Source: Salinactinospora qingdaonensis (GTDB taxonomy: Bacteria; Actinomycetota; Actinomycetes; Streptosporangiales; Streptosporangiaceae). From it: a DNA stretch of 20,512 nucleotides. Below are positions 6,645-14,572 of this stretch, piece by piece. The stretch's first letter is position 1, and every line of letters begins with the position of its first letter. The stretch covers positions 1 through 20,512 of the forward strand of contig NZ_BAABDD010000051.1 of assembly GCF_039539445.1 (NCBI RefSeq), written 5' to 3'. A program made the translations under genes and the position numbers. The notes under the pieces are model-generated. The model was not told the origin of the DNA, did not search any database, and was given only the letters and a program-made list of their open reading frames with translations.

Positions 6645-7239
6645 TCACCACCGGGTTGCCGTGACGGCTCATAATGTGCTTGACAAGGGTGGTGAGCACG
6701 TTTTTCCCGGATTCTCGCCGGCGAGCGTCGACTACGACGACGGGAACGTCGATCGCTACGTCAGCGGCATGGCGGACTTCGTCCTCTTTGTAGTTGTAGG
6801 CTCCGTCGAAACGGTTCACCGCGACGACGAAGGGCACCTTGCGGTGCTCGAAGAAATCGATGGCGGGAAAGCAGGTGTCGAGTCTGCGGGTGTCGGCGAG
6901 AATGACGGCGCCGAGCGCACCGTGGGCGAGCTCGTCCCACATGAACCAAAACCGCCCTTGGCCTGGGGTTCCGAAGAGGTAGAGCACCACGCTGTCGTTC
7001 ACGGTGATGCGTCCGAAATCCAAGGCGACGGTGGTCGTTGCCTTATCCTCCACTCCGACGAGATCATCGACGCCGAGGCTGGCTTCGGTCATGACCTCTT
7101 CGGTGCTCAGTGGGGTGATCTCGCTGACCGAGCCCACCATTGTGGTCTTACCTGCCCCGAATCCTCCCGCGATGAGGATCTTGACCGCGTTGGGGAGAGG
7201 AGCGGGGGTCCGCTGTGCCTCAGAGCCTACGGATGCCAT
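6640..7239 (-). CDS. cvnD: Conservon GTPase (CvnD-like, small ATP/GTP-binding protein)
   Basis: A 199-residue Ras-like GTPase of the actinobacterial conservon class. Visible: Walker A/G1 GGFGAGKTT (25-33), G2 Thr around 68-70, G3 region LFGTPGQGRF (88-97, with TPGQ where Ras has DxxG), and G4-like NRFD (142-145). Conservon GTPases are thought to dock with the CvnA/B/C proteins at the membrane, in a complex compared with eukaryotic G-protein signalling; CvnB (Roadblock) may act on the GTPase, as MglB does on MglA. The start ATG at 7239 lies inside the end of cvnC (20-bp overlap), so translation is probably coupled. The gene ends in a stem-loop. Confidence 0.92.
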   Translation of the reverse strand: MASVGSEAQRTPAPLPNAVKILIAGGFGAGKTTMVGSVSEITPLSTEEVMTEASLGVDDLVGVEDKATTTVALDFGRITVNDSVVLYLFGTPGQGRFWFMWDELAHGALGAVILADTRRLDTCFPAIDFFEHRKVPFVVAVNRFDGAYNYKEDEVRHAADVAIDVPVVVVDARRRESGKNVLTTLVKHIMSRHGNPVVS

Positions 7240-7720
7240 CGAGTACCGCCTGAAGTACGTTCATGTCGGGAAGTTCTGCTGTGGGCAGCGGGGCCCGGGT
7301 GAGCACGGCCTCTTTGTCGATGAGATCACCGAGTAACACTTTGGTGACGCGCAGCGGTAGGTCAAGGTGGGCTGACAGTTCGGCCACCGACATGGGGGTG
7401 GCGCACAACTCCAGGATGGCCACGTGTTCGGGCTCCAAGGTGTCCCAGTCGATGTTGTCCTCCACAGCCATGACGACACTGATCATGTCGAGTTGCTGTT
7501 CAGCGAAGCGCGTCCGTCCACCGGTCATCGTGTAGGGGCGCACCAGAGGGCCCGCGGCGCTGTCGAGCGCTGACTGAGCGTCAGGGGCCTCGGCGTGGGT
7601 CGGCGCGGTTCTATGACGTTTGGGGGCCCCTCTAGGGGGGCCCGAAGCGTCGTCGAACCCCAATTCGGAGGGCAGACCACGGGGGGAGAGTTCGCGGCGC
7701 CATTGCTCATCCACGTGCAT
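7220..7720 (-). CDS. cvnC: DUF742 conservon protein (CvnC-like)
   Basis: A 166-residue DUF742 protein, the third member of the conservon. The first ~55 residues are hydrophilic and probably disordered. The family signature LVRPYTMTGGRTR lies at about 59-71. The C-terminal half (about 95-160) resembles a winged helix: AILELCATPMSVAELSAHLDLPLRVTKVLLGDL reads like MarR-type helices, although DNA binding has not been shown for the family to my knowledge. Its ATG overlaps the cvnB stop (TGATG) by one base, and its end overlaps cvnD by 20 bp. It is expected to work in a membrane-associated complex with CvnA, CvnB and CvnD. Confidence 0.9.
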   Translation of the reverse strand: MHVDEQWRRELSPRGLPSELGFDDASGPPRGAPKRHRTAPTHAEAPDAQSALDSAAGPLVRPYTMTGGRTRFAEQQLDMISVVMAVEDNIDWDTLEPEHVAILELCATPMSVAELSAHLDLPLRVTKVLLGDLIDKEAVLTRAPLPTAELPDMNVLQAVLDGIRRL

Positions 7721-8157
7721 CAGACCCCCGTACCACCGGAGGCTGAGGTCGTTTCGGGCAGGCGAGGGGCCGAGCTGAGGAACTGGCCTACCCGCTTGAC
7801 GCGCATGTTCATCTCATAGGCGATGAGGCCCACATCAGCGTCCTCAGAGGCGAGGACGGCCAGACACGCGCCGTCGCCGGCCGCGGTGACGAAAAGGTAG
7901 GCCCACTCCATCTCCACGACGGTCTGTCGCACGGCGCCGCCGCCGAAATGGCGGCCCGTACCGCGGGCCAGGCTCTGAAACGCCGAGGCTACCGCGGACA
8001 GGTGCTCGGCATCCTCTGCCGTCAGGGCTTGGGAACGACCGATGAGAAGGCCGTCGGCCGACAGCACGATCGCTCGTTGAGCTCCGACGACGCGGTCAAC
8101 TAGGTCGTCGAGCAGCCAGTTGAGGTCACCCGTAGCGTTGCTCATCTGCACCATCAT
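7720..8157 (-). CDS. cvnB: Roadblock/LC7 domain protein (CvnB-like)
   Basis: A 145-residue single-domain Roadblock/LC7 protein. The typical conservon start LNWLLDDLVDRVVGAQRAIVLSADGLL is seen at about 12-38, and the domain runs to about 130. Roadblock proteins often regulate small GTPases, which fits cvnD two genes downstream. Several starts are possible: ATG at 8157 and 8154, overlapping the cvnA stop, and ATG at 8145, which best matches the family N-terminus (MSNATGDLNWLL). I keep the longest because of the overlap with cvnA. It stops with TGA sharing one base with the cvnC ATG. Confidence 0.9.
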   Translation of the reverse strand: MMVQMSNATGDLNWLLDDLVDRVVGAQRAIVLSADGLLIGRSQALTAEDAEHLSAVASAFQSLARGTGRHFGGGAVRQTVVEMEWAYLFVTAAGDGACLAVLASEDADVGLIAYEMNMRVKRVGQFLSSAPRLPETTSASGGTGV

Positions 8158-10745
8158 TCGCTCTCTTCAGTGTGATCGCCGACTGAACGGCCGGTTTGGC
8201 CGTCGTGATAACGGTTCGTCGATGCTGGGTGTCGCGGCGACGGGGACGTGGGGGCCACGTCGTTGTGGTGAGGCGCGTCGCCGTGATCCCCCTCGCCGAT
8301 ACCGGTTTCGATTTCAGTGGAGTCGGCCGCGCGTCCGCGGCGCGTTCCGCTCTGGAACGCGCTCAACGTGCGGCGAACGTCCTCTGGAGTCCGCAGGGAC
8401 GGTTGCTGGCCGGTGATGGGCGGGGAGAGGGGCTGACCGTCGTGGCGAAGCTGAGGGGCGAGGTTGGCTTGCCGACGGCGGCGGGGCAGCGGAGGGCGAT
8501 CGTCGGATGCGGGTGGAGCCGGCGCGGCGGGTTCGGAGCCGCCGGTGGTGGGCTGAGCTGACTCGGGGGGCGGTGGGTCGGGGGCCGTGGCGTTCTCCGA
8601 CTGAGCCGTGCGGGGTGACTGCTCGGTGTGGTCCTGGTGTGTGACTGGCGCGGTGTCGGTGTTGTCAGAGACGGCAGCGGGGGTGGCGAGGCCGGCCGTA
8701 TCGCCGGACTGGCCGGCGAGCAGGTCGCCGCTGCCATTGGAGTCGGGGGTGGACTCCAGAGCGGGTTTGGTGGCACGCAGCGAGGGGGTGCCTCGGGGAG
8801 AAGTGGTGCTGGGGGCGGTCAGCTCGGTGGGGATGAGGACGATGGCGCGGGTGCCGCCGTAGGGGGAGCTGGCGAGCCGCACGCTGATGTCGTGTTTGGC
8901 CGCCAGGCGGGCTACCACGAACAGGCCAAGGCGGGAGTCCTCGTTGATCGCCATGACGTCGAACTCCGGCGCGTTGGACAAGGTCTGGTTGGCTTTGGCG
9001 TAATCTTCCTCGCTCATGCCCAGCCCGCGGTCCTCGATCTCGACGATGACGCCCTTGGGCACGACCTCGCTGTGGAGGTGCACCTTGGTGTGGGGCGGGG
9101 AGAAGGCCGTGGCGTTTTCGATGAGTTCGGCGACGAGGTGGATGACATCGGCGACGACCGTGCCACGCAGGGCCAGTTCGGGCACGATCCGCAGCTTGAC
9201 CCTGGCGTACTCCTCGGTCTCGGAGATGGCGCCGCGCAGGATGTCGACGAGGGGGATGGGGTTGCGCCAGCGGCGTCCGGGCTGGGCGCCGCCGAGAATG
9301 ATGAGGTTCTCGGCGTTGCGACGGCCCCGGGTGGCGAGGTGGTCGAGTTGGAAGAGATCTTCCATCAGGTCGGGATCGTCCTCTTCGCGTTCGATCCGGT
9401 CGAGGAGTTGCAGTTGGCGCTGCACCAGCGACTGGTTGCGGTGGGCGATACCGAGGAACACCCGGTTGGCGCCGGTGCGGATCTCGGCCTGTTTGATGGC
9501 GGCGGCCACGGCGGTGCGCTGGGCCACATTGAAGGCGTCGGCGACTTGGCCGATCTCGTCGGTTCCGTAGTCGAGTTTGCGCAGTTCGGTCTCGGCCCGT
9601 AGGGGGTCGCCGTTTTGGAGTCGCTCGATGATGCGGGGCAGCTCTTCTTGGGCCAGCCGGAGTGTGTCGCGGCGCAGCCGGACGAGGCGGCGGATGAACA
9701 GGTTCGCTGAGCGGGAGGCGACGCCGTAGGCGAGAGTGCCGGCGAACATGGCGAGGATGCCACCGCCGAGAGCGAGGGTGAACATCTGCGTACTGGCTTG
9801 GTCGGAGACGTCGATGGCGACGCTGGTCTGCTTCTCCGTGAGGGTGAGGAGGGCCGTGGATACGCCTTCGGCCGCGTCGCGCCAGTCGTCCACGCCTGGG
9901 GGCAAGGGACGGGAGACGTTTTGCTCGCCGGTGACCGGATCGACGGCGAACTCGGGCTGGGCGCTCATGACGGTGCCGGCGATCCTGTCGGTTTGCTCCC
10001 ACTGGGGGCTGTCGAGAAGATCGGTGTAGCTCTGTGCGGGGTCGTCGCGGAGGCGGGGGCCGATGGAGTCGATGAGCCGGCGGGCGCCGGTGTAGAAGCT
10101 GATGAACTCGCTTTGCTCTTGGGCTGGTAGCTGGTCCAGCACTATGGCGCTCGTGAGAGCGGTGTCGGCTTGGGCGAAGCGTTCGTGGGCGCGCACCAGG
10201 TCGACGGTGACGGCGTTTTGGGCGACGGCGGGGCCGTCGGGTAAGTGGTCGGTGCGGGCTTGGGCAAAGCCGATGCCGCTGTCGATGATCTGGCTGTAGC
10301 GGCGTACAGCGGTGGCACGGTCAACGCCGGCGTCGATGATCTCGTCGCGCAGGGCGGTGCGTCCCCGTAGCTCGGTGAAGAAGCGGGTGACCGCCTCGCG
10401 TTCCTGCGAGTCGTCGGCTTCGCGTAGCCCCGCGGAGTTCTCATCGAGTTCGCGGACCGCTTCGTCGGTGGCCGTGACCTGCTCGTTGAAGGCGCGCCGC
10501 GTCTGGTCTGAAGAGGCGGCCAGGTCGGCTGCGGCGAGTCGACGCTCTTGCTGCAACGCGGTCAGGGCGCGGTAGAGATGGACGATGCTACGACCATCAC
10601 TGGTGGCACTACGCAGCGCCGAAGCCTGAAGTAAGGTCGCCGCGCTAAGTACGGCGAACAATAGTAGGAATGTGATGCTGGGGATCAGGACGATCCGATT
10701 GAGCTGGTATCTGATGCTGCGGTCGGTGCTGCCCGACTGGTCCAA
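8154..10745 (-). CDS. cvnA: Conservon sensor histidine kinase-like protein (CvnA), NIT-domain type
   Basis: An 863-residue membrane sensor. TM1 about 17-41; an extracytoplasmic nitrate/nitrite-sensing-like (NIT) helical domain about 45-315 with LQQERRLAAADLA (64-76); TM2 about 320-344; HAMP-like linker about 345-415; dimerisation-like segment VFLGIAHRNQSLVQRQLQLLD (429-449) with His435; HATPase with N-box ELIENATAFSPP (540-551), EDRGLGM (571-577) and RLGLFVV (605-611); then a roughly 215-residue Pro/Thr/Ser-rich tail, probably disordered. No response regulator is nearby; partners are CvnB-D. I chose TTG at 10745 because GGGAGGAG (10751-10758) sits 5 bp upstream; the frame is open to a GTG at 10826 with poor support. 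Its ligand is unknown. Confidence 0.9.
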   Translation of the reverse strand: MDQSGSTDRSIRYQLNRIVLIPSITFLLLFAVLSAATLLQASALRSATSDGRSIVHLYRALTALQQERRLAAADLAASSDQTRRAFNEQVTATDEAVRELDENSAGLREADDSQEREAVTRFFTELRGRTALRDEIIDAGVDRATAVRRYSQIIDSGIGFAQARTDHLPDGPAVAQNAVTVDLVRAHERFAQADTALTSAIVLDQLPAQEQSEFISFYTGARRLIDSIGPRLRDDPAQSYTDLLDSPQWEQTDRIAGTVMSAQPEFAVDPVTGEQNVSRPLPPGVDDWRDAAEGVSTALLTLTEKQTSVAIDVSDQASTQMFTLALGGGILAMFAGTLAYGVASRSANLFIRRLVRLRRDTLRLAQEELPRIIERLQNGDPLRAETELRKLDYGTDEIGQVADAFNVAQRTAVAAAIKQAEIRTGANRVFLGIAHRNQSLVQRQLQLLDRIEREEDDPDLMEDLFQLDHLATRGRRNAENLIILGGAQPGRRWRNPIPLVDILRGAISETEEYARVKLRIVPELALRGTVVADVIHLVAELIENATAFSPPHTKVHLHSEVVPKGVIVEIEDRGLGMSEEDYAKANQTLSNAPEFDVMAINEDSRLGLFVVARLAAKHDISVRLASSPYGGTRAIVLIPTELTAPSTTSPRGTPSLRATKPALESTPDSNGSGDLLAGQSGDTAGLATPAAVSDNTDTAPVTHQDHTEQSPRTAQSENATAPDPPPPESAQPTTGGSEPAAPAPPASDDRPPLPRRRRQANLAPQLRHDGQPLSPPITGQQPSLRTPEDVRRTLSAFQSGTRRGRAADSTEIETGIGEGDHGDAPHHNDVAPTSPSPRHPASTNRYHDGQTGRSVGDHTEESE

Positions 10746-10841
10746 TTGCGCTCCTCCCGGGCTTAGGCACACGGGCACCGGCCGCATGCCTGGCGGTGGG
10801 GCCATGACGAGACGACGGTGAAACACCCAGTCCCGAATCCC

Positions 10842-10860
10842 GCTCCTGGTTTACAGGAGC
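10842..10860. promoter_or_regulatory. 7-bp inverted repeat upstream of cvnA
   Basis: GCTCCTG (10842-10848) and CAGGAGC (10854-10860) are exact reverse complements around GTTTA. It lies about 100 bp upstream of the cvnA TTG start and would fall in its 5' leader or act as an operator. Function unknown. Confidence 0.3.
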
Positions 10861-11110
10861 ACAAAAAACCGTTTGCCGCGTATCGCCATGAGTTTCGTCT
10901 TACGTTCCGCTAGGGAGCGGATACGTGTGGTGCCCACAGCACTGGGACGCTACAGCATTCTGGGCAAGTGTGGTGGCGCTTTGGCGAAATCCATGTGGAA
11001 AAGATCCCGGGAAAACACTTTTCTCCGTTTTAGTCAAAATACGCTCGGGGTGTGGTTTATTGTGTCGCTCGCCGCGGGGTCGCGCTGCGCACTCCACCCC
11101 ACTAAAACTG

Positions 11111-11145
11111 CGCGCGGTCAGGGGGTGACTCCCCCTGACCGCGCG
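11111..11145 (-). terminator. Intrinsic terminator of the arginine operon
   Basis: CGCGCGGTCAGGGGG (11111-11125) and CCCCCTGACCGCGCG (11131-11145) form a perfect 15-bp stem with a 5-nt loop. On the minus strand it follows the argH stop by 44 bp and is followed by CAGTTTTAG. This is the strongest terminator in the window and marks the end of the arg transcript. It may also block rightward transcription. Confidence 0.9.
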
Positions 11146-11189
11146 TTGACGCTGTTCGGCCGCCCATACCGCGGCGGCGACGGCGACTC

Positions 11190-12620
11190 TTAGCCCTCGA
11201 CCGTGGCGAACGAGCGGTGCTCGGCTGTGGCTGAGGCCACGCGGTCAGCCTGCTCGACGACACGGGCCGGCGCGGTGCCACCCTTGGCCGAGCGGGAATC
11301 CAGCGAACCGGCCACCGTCAAAACCTCGCGTACCTCAGGGGTCAGGTGCGGCGAGATCTCAGCGAGCTCGCTGTCGGAAAGATCTGGCAGGTCGATACCG
11401 CGCTGCTCACAGGCACGCACGCAGGCCCCGGCCAATTCGTGGGCCTCCCGGAAGGGAACGCGCTTGCGCACCAGCCATTCGGCGATGTCGGTGGCCAACG
11501 AGAACCCTTGGGGGGCGAGTTCCGCCATGCGCTCGCCGTGGAATCGCAGCGTGGCCACCATACCGGTAAAAGCTGGTAGGAGCAGCAAAAGCGTGTCGAC
11601 GGCGTCGAAAACGGGCTCCTTGTCCTCTTGGAGGTCGCGGTTATACGCCAGCGGCAGCGCTTTGAGGGAGGAGAGCAGTCCGGCCAGATCGCCGATGAGA
11701 CGCCCCGATTTTCCGCGCGCCAACTCAGCGACATCGGGATTCTTTTTCTGCGGCATAATCGAGGAGCCGGTGGCGAAGGCGTCGTCGAGCGTGACGAAGC
11801 CGAACTCCTTGGTGGACCACAGAATGATCTCCTCTGACAGCCGGGAAAGGTCCACCCCGATCATCGCGGCCACGAAGCCGAACTCGGCGACGACGTCGCG
11901 GGCGGCGGTGGCGTCGATGGAGTTTTCGGCCGAGGCCGAGAACCCCAACTCCGCGGCGACCGCTTCGGGGTCCAGCCCCAGTGAGGAGCCGGCCAACGCG
12001 CCGGAGCCGTAGGCGGAGACGTCGGCACGGCGGTCCCAGTCGCGCAGGCGCTCCACGTCGCGCAGCAGCGGCCATGCGTGGGCCAACAGGTGATGGGCCA
12101 GCAGCACGGGCTGGGCGTGCTGTAGGTGGGTGCGCCCAGGCATGGCGACGTCGATGTTGGCCCGGGCCTGGTGCTCCAGCGCGGCCACCAGGTCGAGGAG
12201 TTCACCGGCGATGGCGCGCGCCTGCTCGCGCAGGTAGGCGCGCACCATGGTGGCGATCTGATCGTTGCGCGAGCGCCCCGCGCGCAGCCGCCCGCCCAGC
12301 TCGGGGCCGACTCGTTCGATGAAGCCACGCTCCAAGGCGGTGTGCACGTCCTCATCGGCGATGACGGGGGTGAAGTCCCCCGCGACGACGTCGGTTTCCA
12401 ATCGGTCCAGCCCGTCGAGCATGGCCTGGAGTTCGTCGTCGGTGAGCAGCCCGGCCGAGTGCAAGACACGGGCGTGGGCACGGGAGCCGGCGAGGTCGTG
12501 GCGGGCCAACCGCCAGTCGAAGTGCGTGCTCAGGGACAGCCGGGCCAGCGCATCGGAGGGGCCGCCGGCGAACCGGCCGCCCCACAGCCGCGTGACCTGG
12601 GAGTCGGGTGCGTCAGCCAC
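11190..12620 (-). CDS. argH: Argininosuccinate lyase
   Basis: A 476-residue cytoplasmic lyase of the fumarase/aspartase superfamily, splitting argininosuccinate into arginine and fumarate, the last step of the pathway. Visible: N-terminal LWGGRF (12-17), GRSRNDQ (115-121), RTHLQHAQP (163-171) with the conserved His165, and the superfamily signature GSSIMPQKKNP (285-295) carrying the catalytic serine. The GTG start at 12620 follows GAGGA at a suitable distance. It is the last gene of the arg operon, separated from argG by 112 bp with a strong hairpin, and is followed by a perfect terminator. Confidence 0.97.
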   Translation of the reverse strand: MADAPDSQVTRLWGGRFAGGPSDALARLSLSTHFDWRLARHDLAGSRAHARVLHSAGLLTDDELQAMLDGLDRLETDVVAGDFTPVIADEDVHTALERGFIERVGPELGGRLRAGRSRNDQIATMVRAYLREQARAIAGELLDLVAALEHQARANIDVAMPGRTHLQHAQPVLLAHHLLAHAWPLLRDVERLRDWDRRADVSAYGSGALAGSSLGLDPEAVAAELGFSASAENSIDATAARDVVAEFGFVAAMIGVDLSRLSEEIILWSTKEFGFVTLDDAFATGSSIMPQKKNPDVAELARGKSGRLIGDLAGLLSSLKALPLAYNRDLQEDKEPVFDAVDTLLLLLPAFTGMVATLRFHGERMAELAPQGFSLATDIAEWLVRKRVPFREAHELAGACVRACEQRGIDLPDLSDSELAEISPHLTPEVREVLTVAGSLDSRSAKGGTAPARVVEQADRVASATAEHRSFATVEG

Positions 12621-12684
12621 AGGAATCCTCGAATGTGTTGAAAGTGTCGATCAGCAGCGAAAAACCGGGAAAGTCCCCGTAGTG

Positions 12685-12723
12685 TCGTGAGCCGGGACCC
12701 GCGGCGTAGGTCCCGGCTCACGA
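12685..12723 (-). terminator. 15-bp intercistronic hairpin between argG and argH
   Basis: TCGTGAGCCGGGACC (12685-12699) and GGTCCCGGCTCACGA (12709-12723) are exact reverse complements with a 9-nt loop. The hairpin begins 9 bp after the argG stop. About 20 nt further, a short GGGA/TCCC stem is followed by five T residues (minus strand, 12660-12664). It could act as a partial terminator or as an mRNA 3'-end stabiliser that sets argG and argH levels apart. Confidence 0.6.
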
Positions 12724-12732
12724 GCAGTGGTG

Positions 12733-13938
12733 TCAGTTCTTGCTGTGGCGCTGGTCGCGCAGGCTAGCGATCTTGGCGGGCATACTCCAGACGTCGATGA
12801 AGCCACGCGCCATGCTCTGGTCGTAGGTGTCGCCAGTGTCATAGGTGGCCAGCTCGTAGTCGTAGAGCGAGGACTCGCTACGCCGGCCGGTGACTACGGC
12901 GCGACCGCCGTGGAACAGCATGCGGATATCGCCGGAGACGTGCTGGTTGGCTTCGATGACGAATCCGTCGAGGGCACGCTTGAGTGGGGAGAACCACAGC
13001 CCGTCGTAGACCAGCTCGCCCCAACGCTGGTCAACGCCGCGCTTGAAGCGGGCCAGCTCGCGCTCGACGGTCACGTTCTCCAACTCTTGGTGGGCGGTGA
13101 TGAGCGCCATCGCGCCGGGAGCCTCGTAGACTTCGCGGCTCTTGATGCCCACGAGCCGGTCCTCGACCATGTCGATGCGGCCGATGCCGTGGGCGCCGGC
13201 CCGGCGGTTGAGTTCGTCGATGACCTGGAGCGGGCTCAGCTCCTTGCCGTCGACGGCGGTGGGCACGCCCGCGGTGAAGGTGATGACGACCTCGTCGGGC
13301 TCGCGCGGGCTGGCGGGGTCGGCGGTGTAGGCGTAGACGTCCTCGATGGGGCCGTTCCAGATATCCTCTAGGAACCCGGTCTCGACAGCGCGGCCCCAAA
13401 GGTTCTGGTCGATGGAGTAGGGCGACTTCTTGCTGACGTCGATGGGCAGCCCACGCTCCTCAGCGAAGGCGATGGCCTTGTCGCGGGTCATGCCGGAGTC
13501 GCGCACAGGCGCGAGAACCTTCAGTTCGGGAAACAGCGCGGCTAGGCCGGCCTCGAAACGGACCTGGTCGTTACCCTTGCCGGTGCAGCCATGGGCGACC
13601 ATGGTGGCGTTGTGGTAGCGGGCAGCATCGGCGAGATGCTTGACGATGAGCGGCCGGGACAGGGCCGACACCAGCGGGTAGCGGTCCATGTAGAGGGCGT
13701 TGGCCCGAAGAGCGGGGACACAGTAGTCAGTGGCGAACTCTTCCCGGGCGTCGGCGACGACCGCCTCGACGGCGCCGCAGTCCAGGGCACGCTGCCGGAT
13801 GACGTCCAGATCCTCACCGCCCTGGCCACAGTCGATGGCTACGGCGACGACCTCGGCCCCGGTCTCCTGAGCGATCCAGCCGATGGCGACGGAGGTGTCG
13901 AGCCCTCCGGAGTAGGCGAGTACGACCCGCTCGGTCAT
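12733..13938 (-). CDS. argG: Argininosuccinate synthase
   Basis: A 401-residue enzyme joining citrulline and aspartate with ATP. Visible: N-terminal PP-loop AYSGGLDTS (8-16), HGCTGKGND (116-124), and SPYSID further on, typical of ArgG. The ATG at 13938 has AAGGAG (13944-13949) five bases upstream; the frame stays open upstream into argR, but that part is not ArgG-like. Between argR and argG there are 97 bp with a 9-bp hairpin, and after it another strong hairpin, so argG expression may be tuned apart from its neighbours. Confidence 0.97.
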   Translation of the reverse strand: MTERVVLAYSGGLDTSVAIGWIAQETGAEVVAVAIDCGQGGEDLDVIRQRALDCGAVEAVVADAREEFATDYCVPALRANALYMDRYPLVSALSRPLIVKHLADAARYHNATMVAHGCTGKGNDQVRFEAGLAALFPELKVLAPVRDSGMTRDKAIAFAEERGLPIDVSKKSPYSIDQNLWGRAVETGFLEDIWNGPIEDVYAYTADPASPREPDEVVITFTAGVPTAVDGKELSPLQVIDELNRRAGAHGIGRIDMVEDRLVGIKSREVYEAPGAMALITAHQELENVTVERELARFKRGVDQRWGELVYDGLWFSPLKRALDGFVIEANQHVSGDIRMLFHGGRAVVTGRRSESSLYDYELATYDTGDTYDQSMARGFIDVWSMPAKIASLRDQRHSKN

Positions 13939-13969
13939 GACGTCTCCTTGTGTCGTGGTGGTCGGTGCA

Positions 13970-13998
13970 CGCGCCCCTTTTCGTGGGCGAGGGGCGCG
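13970..13998 (-). terminator. 9-bp intercistronic hairpin between argR and argG
   Basis: CGCGCCCCT (13970-13978) and AGGGGCGCG (13990-13998) are exact reverse complements with an 11-nt loop. It lies about 38 bp after the argR stop and 21 bp before the argG ribosome-binding site, with no T-tract. It may be a leaky terminator, an RNA-processing site or a stability element. Confidence 0.45.
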
Positions 13999-14035
13999 CT
14001 GTCTGCGGTTGTGCGGCCGGCCGTGGGCGGGGTGC

Positions 14036-14572
14036 TCAGCCGCGCCGGTCGGCGAGCCGCAGGAGGGCACGGGCCAGTTCGGCACCGCCCTGCGGGTCGC
14101 GGGCGATGACCAGGATGGTGTCGTCCCCGGCGATGGTGCCCAGGATCGCGTGGATATCGGTGTGATCAATGGCCGAGGCCAGGTACTGCGCAGCCCCCGG
14201 AGGGGTGCGCACGATCACCATGTTGGCTGAGGACTCTGCTGAGACCAGCAGGTCCTCAGCCAGCCGGTTGAGGCGGCTATTGGACACGTTCTCCAGTTCC
14301 AGCGTGTCAGGACGCGCCCGCTGCAATCGCTCGCCGCCCTCCCCCGGAAGAACATAGACGAGTTCACCGTCGGCGGCACGGAGCTTGACCGCGCCCAGTT
14401 CGTCGAGATCGCGCGAGAGTGTCGCCTGGGTGACCTGGAGCCCCGATTGGGCGATCAGCTCGGCCAGCTCGCTTTGGGAACGGACGTCGTTCTTTGTCAG
14501 CACTTCGGTGATCCGGGCGTGGCGCGCCGCTTTGGTCGTCGGCGTCGGCCCGTGCGCATCGCCGGCGGTCAT
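14036..14572 (-). CDS. argR: Arginine repressor
   Basis: A 178-residue hexameric, arginine-dependent DNA-binding regulator. The N-terminal winged helix is seen at about 18-78 (SQSELAELI ... VTQATLSRDLDELG, 32-60). The C-terminal oligomerisation and arginine-binding domain is seen at about 95-175, with VRTPPGAAQYLASAID (121-136) and the ligand loop GTIAGDDT (145-152). The ATG overlaps the argF stop in an ATGA, and GGGGAG lies 8 bp upstream. Its most likely target in this window is the TGCA array upstream of argC, making the operon autoregulated. Length and motifs are normal for the family. Confidence 0.95.
   Translation of the reverse strand: MTAGDAHGPTPTTKAARHARITEVLTKNDVRSQSELAELIAQSGLQVTQATLSRDLDELGAVKLRAADGELVYVLPGEGGERLQRARPDTLELENVSNSRLNRLAEDLLVSAESSANMVIVRTPPGAAQYLASAIDHTDIHAILGTIAGDDTILVIARDPQGGAELARALLRLADRRG

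Larger units (their letters stand above)
10746..11189. other. 444-bp intergenic region between cvnA and argH
   Basis: No gene is visible. From left to right it holds the cvnA ribosome-binding site, a 7-bp hairpin (10842-10860), a 6-bp dyad TCCGCT-AGGG-AGCGGA (10906-10921), an AT-richer stretch (about 10980-11070), and the argH terminator (11111-11145). The cvnA promoter should lie here on the minus strand, but no good -35/-10 pair stands out. Confidence 0.5.

Noticed and set aside
8628..9602. 324-codon open frame opposite cvnA
   Set aside because: Lies over the conserved kinase domain of CvnA; no recognisable motifs.
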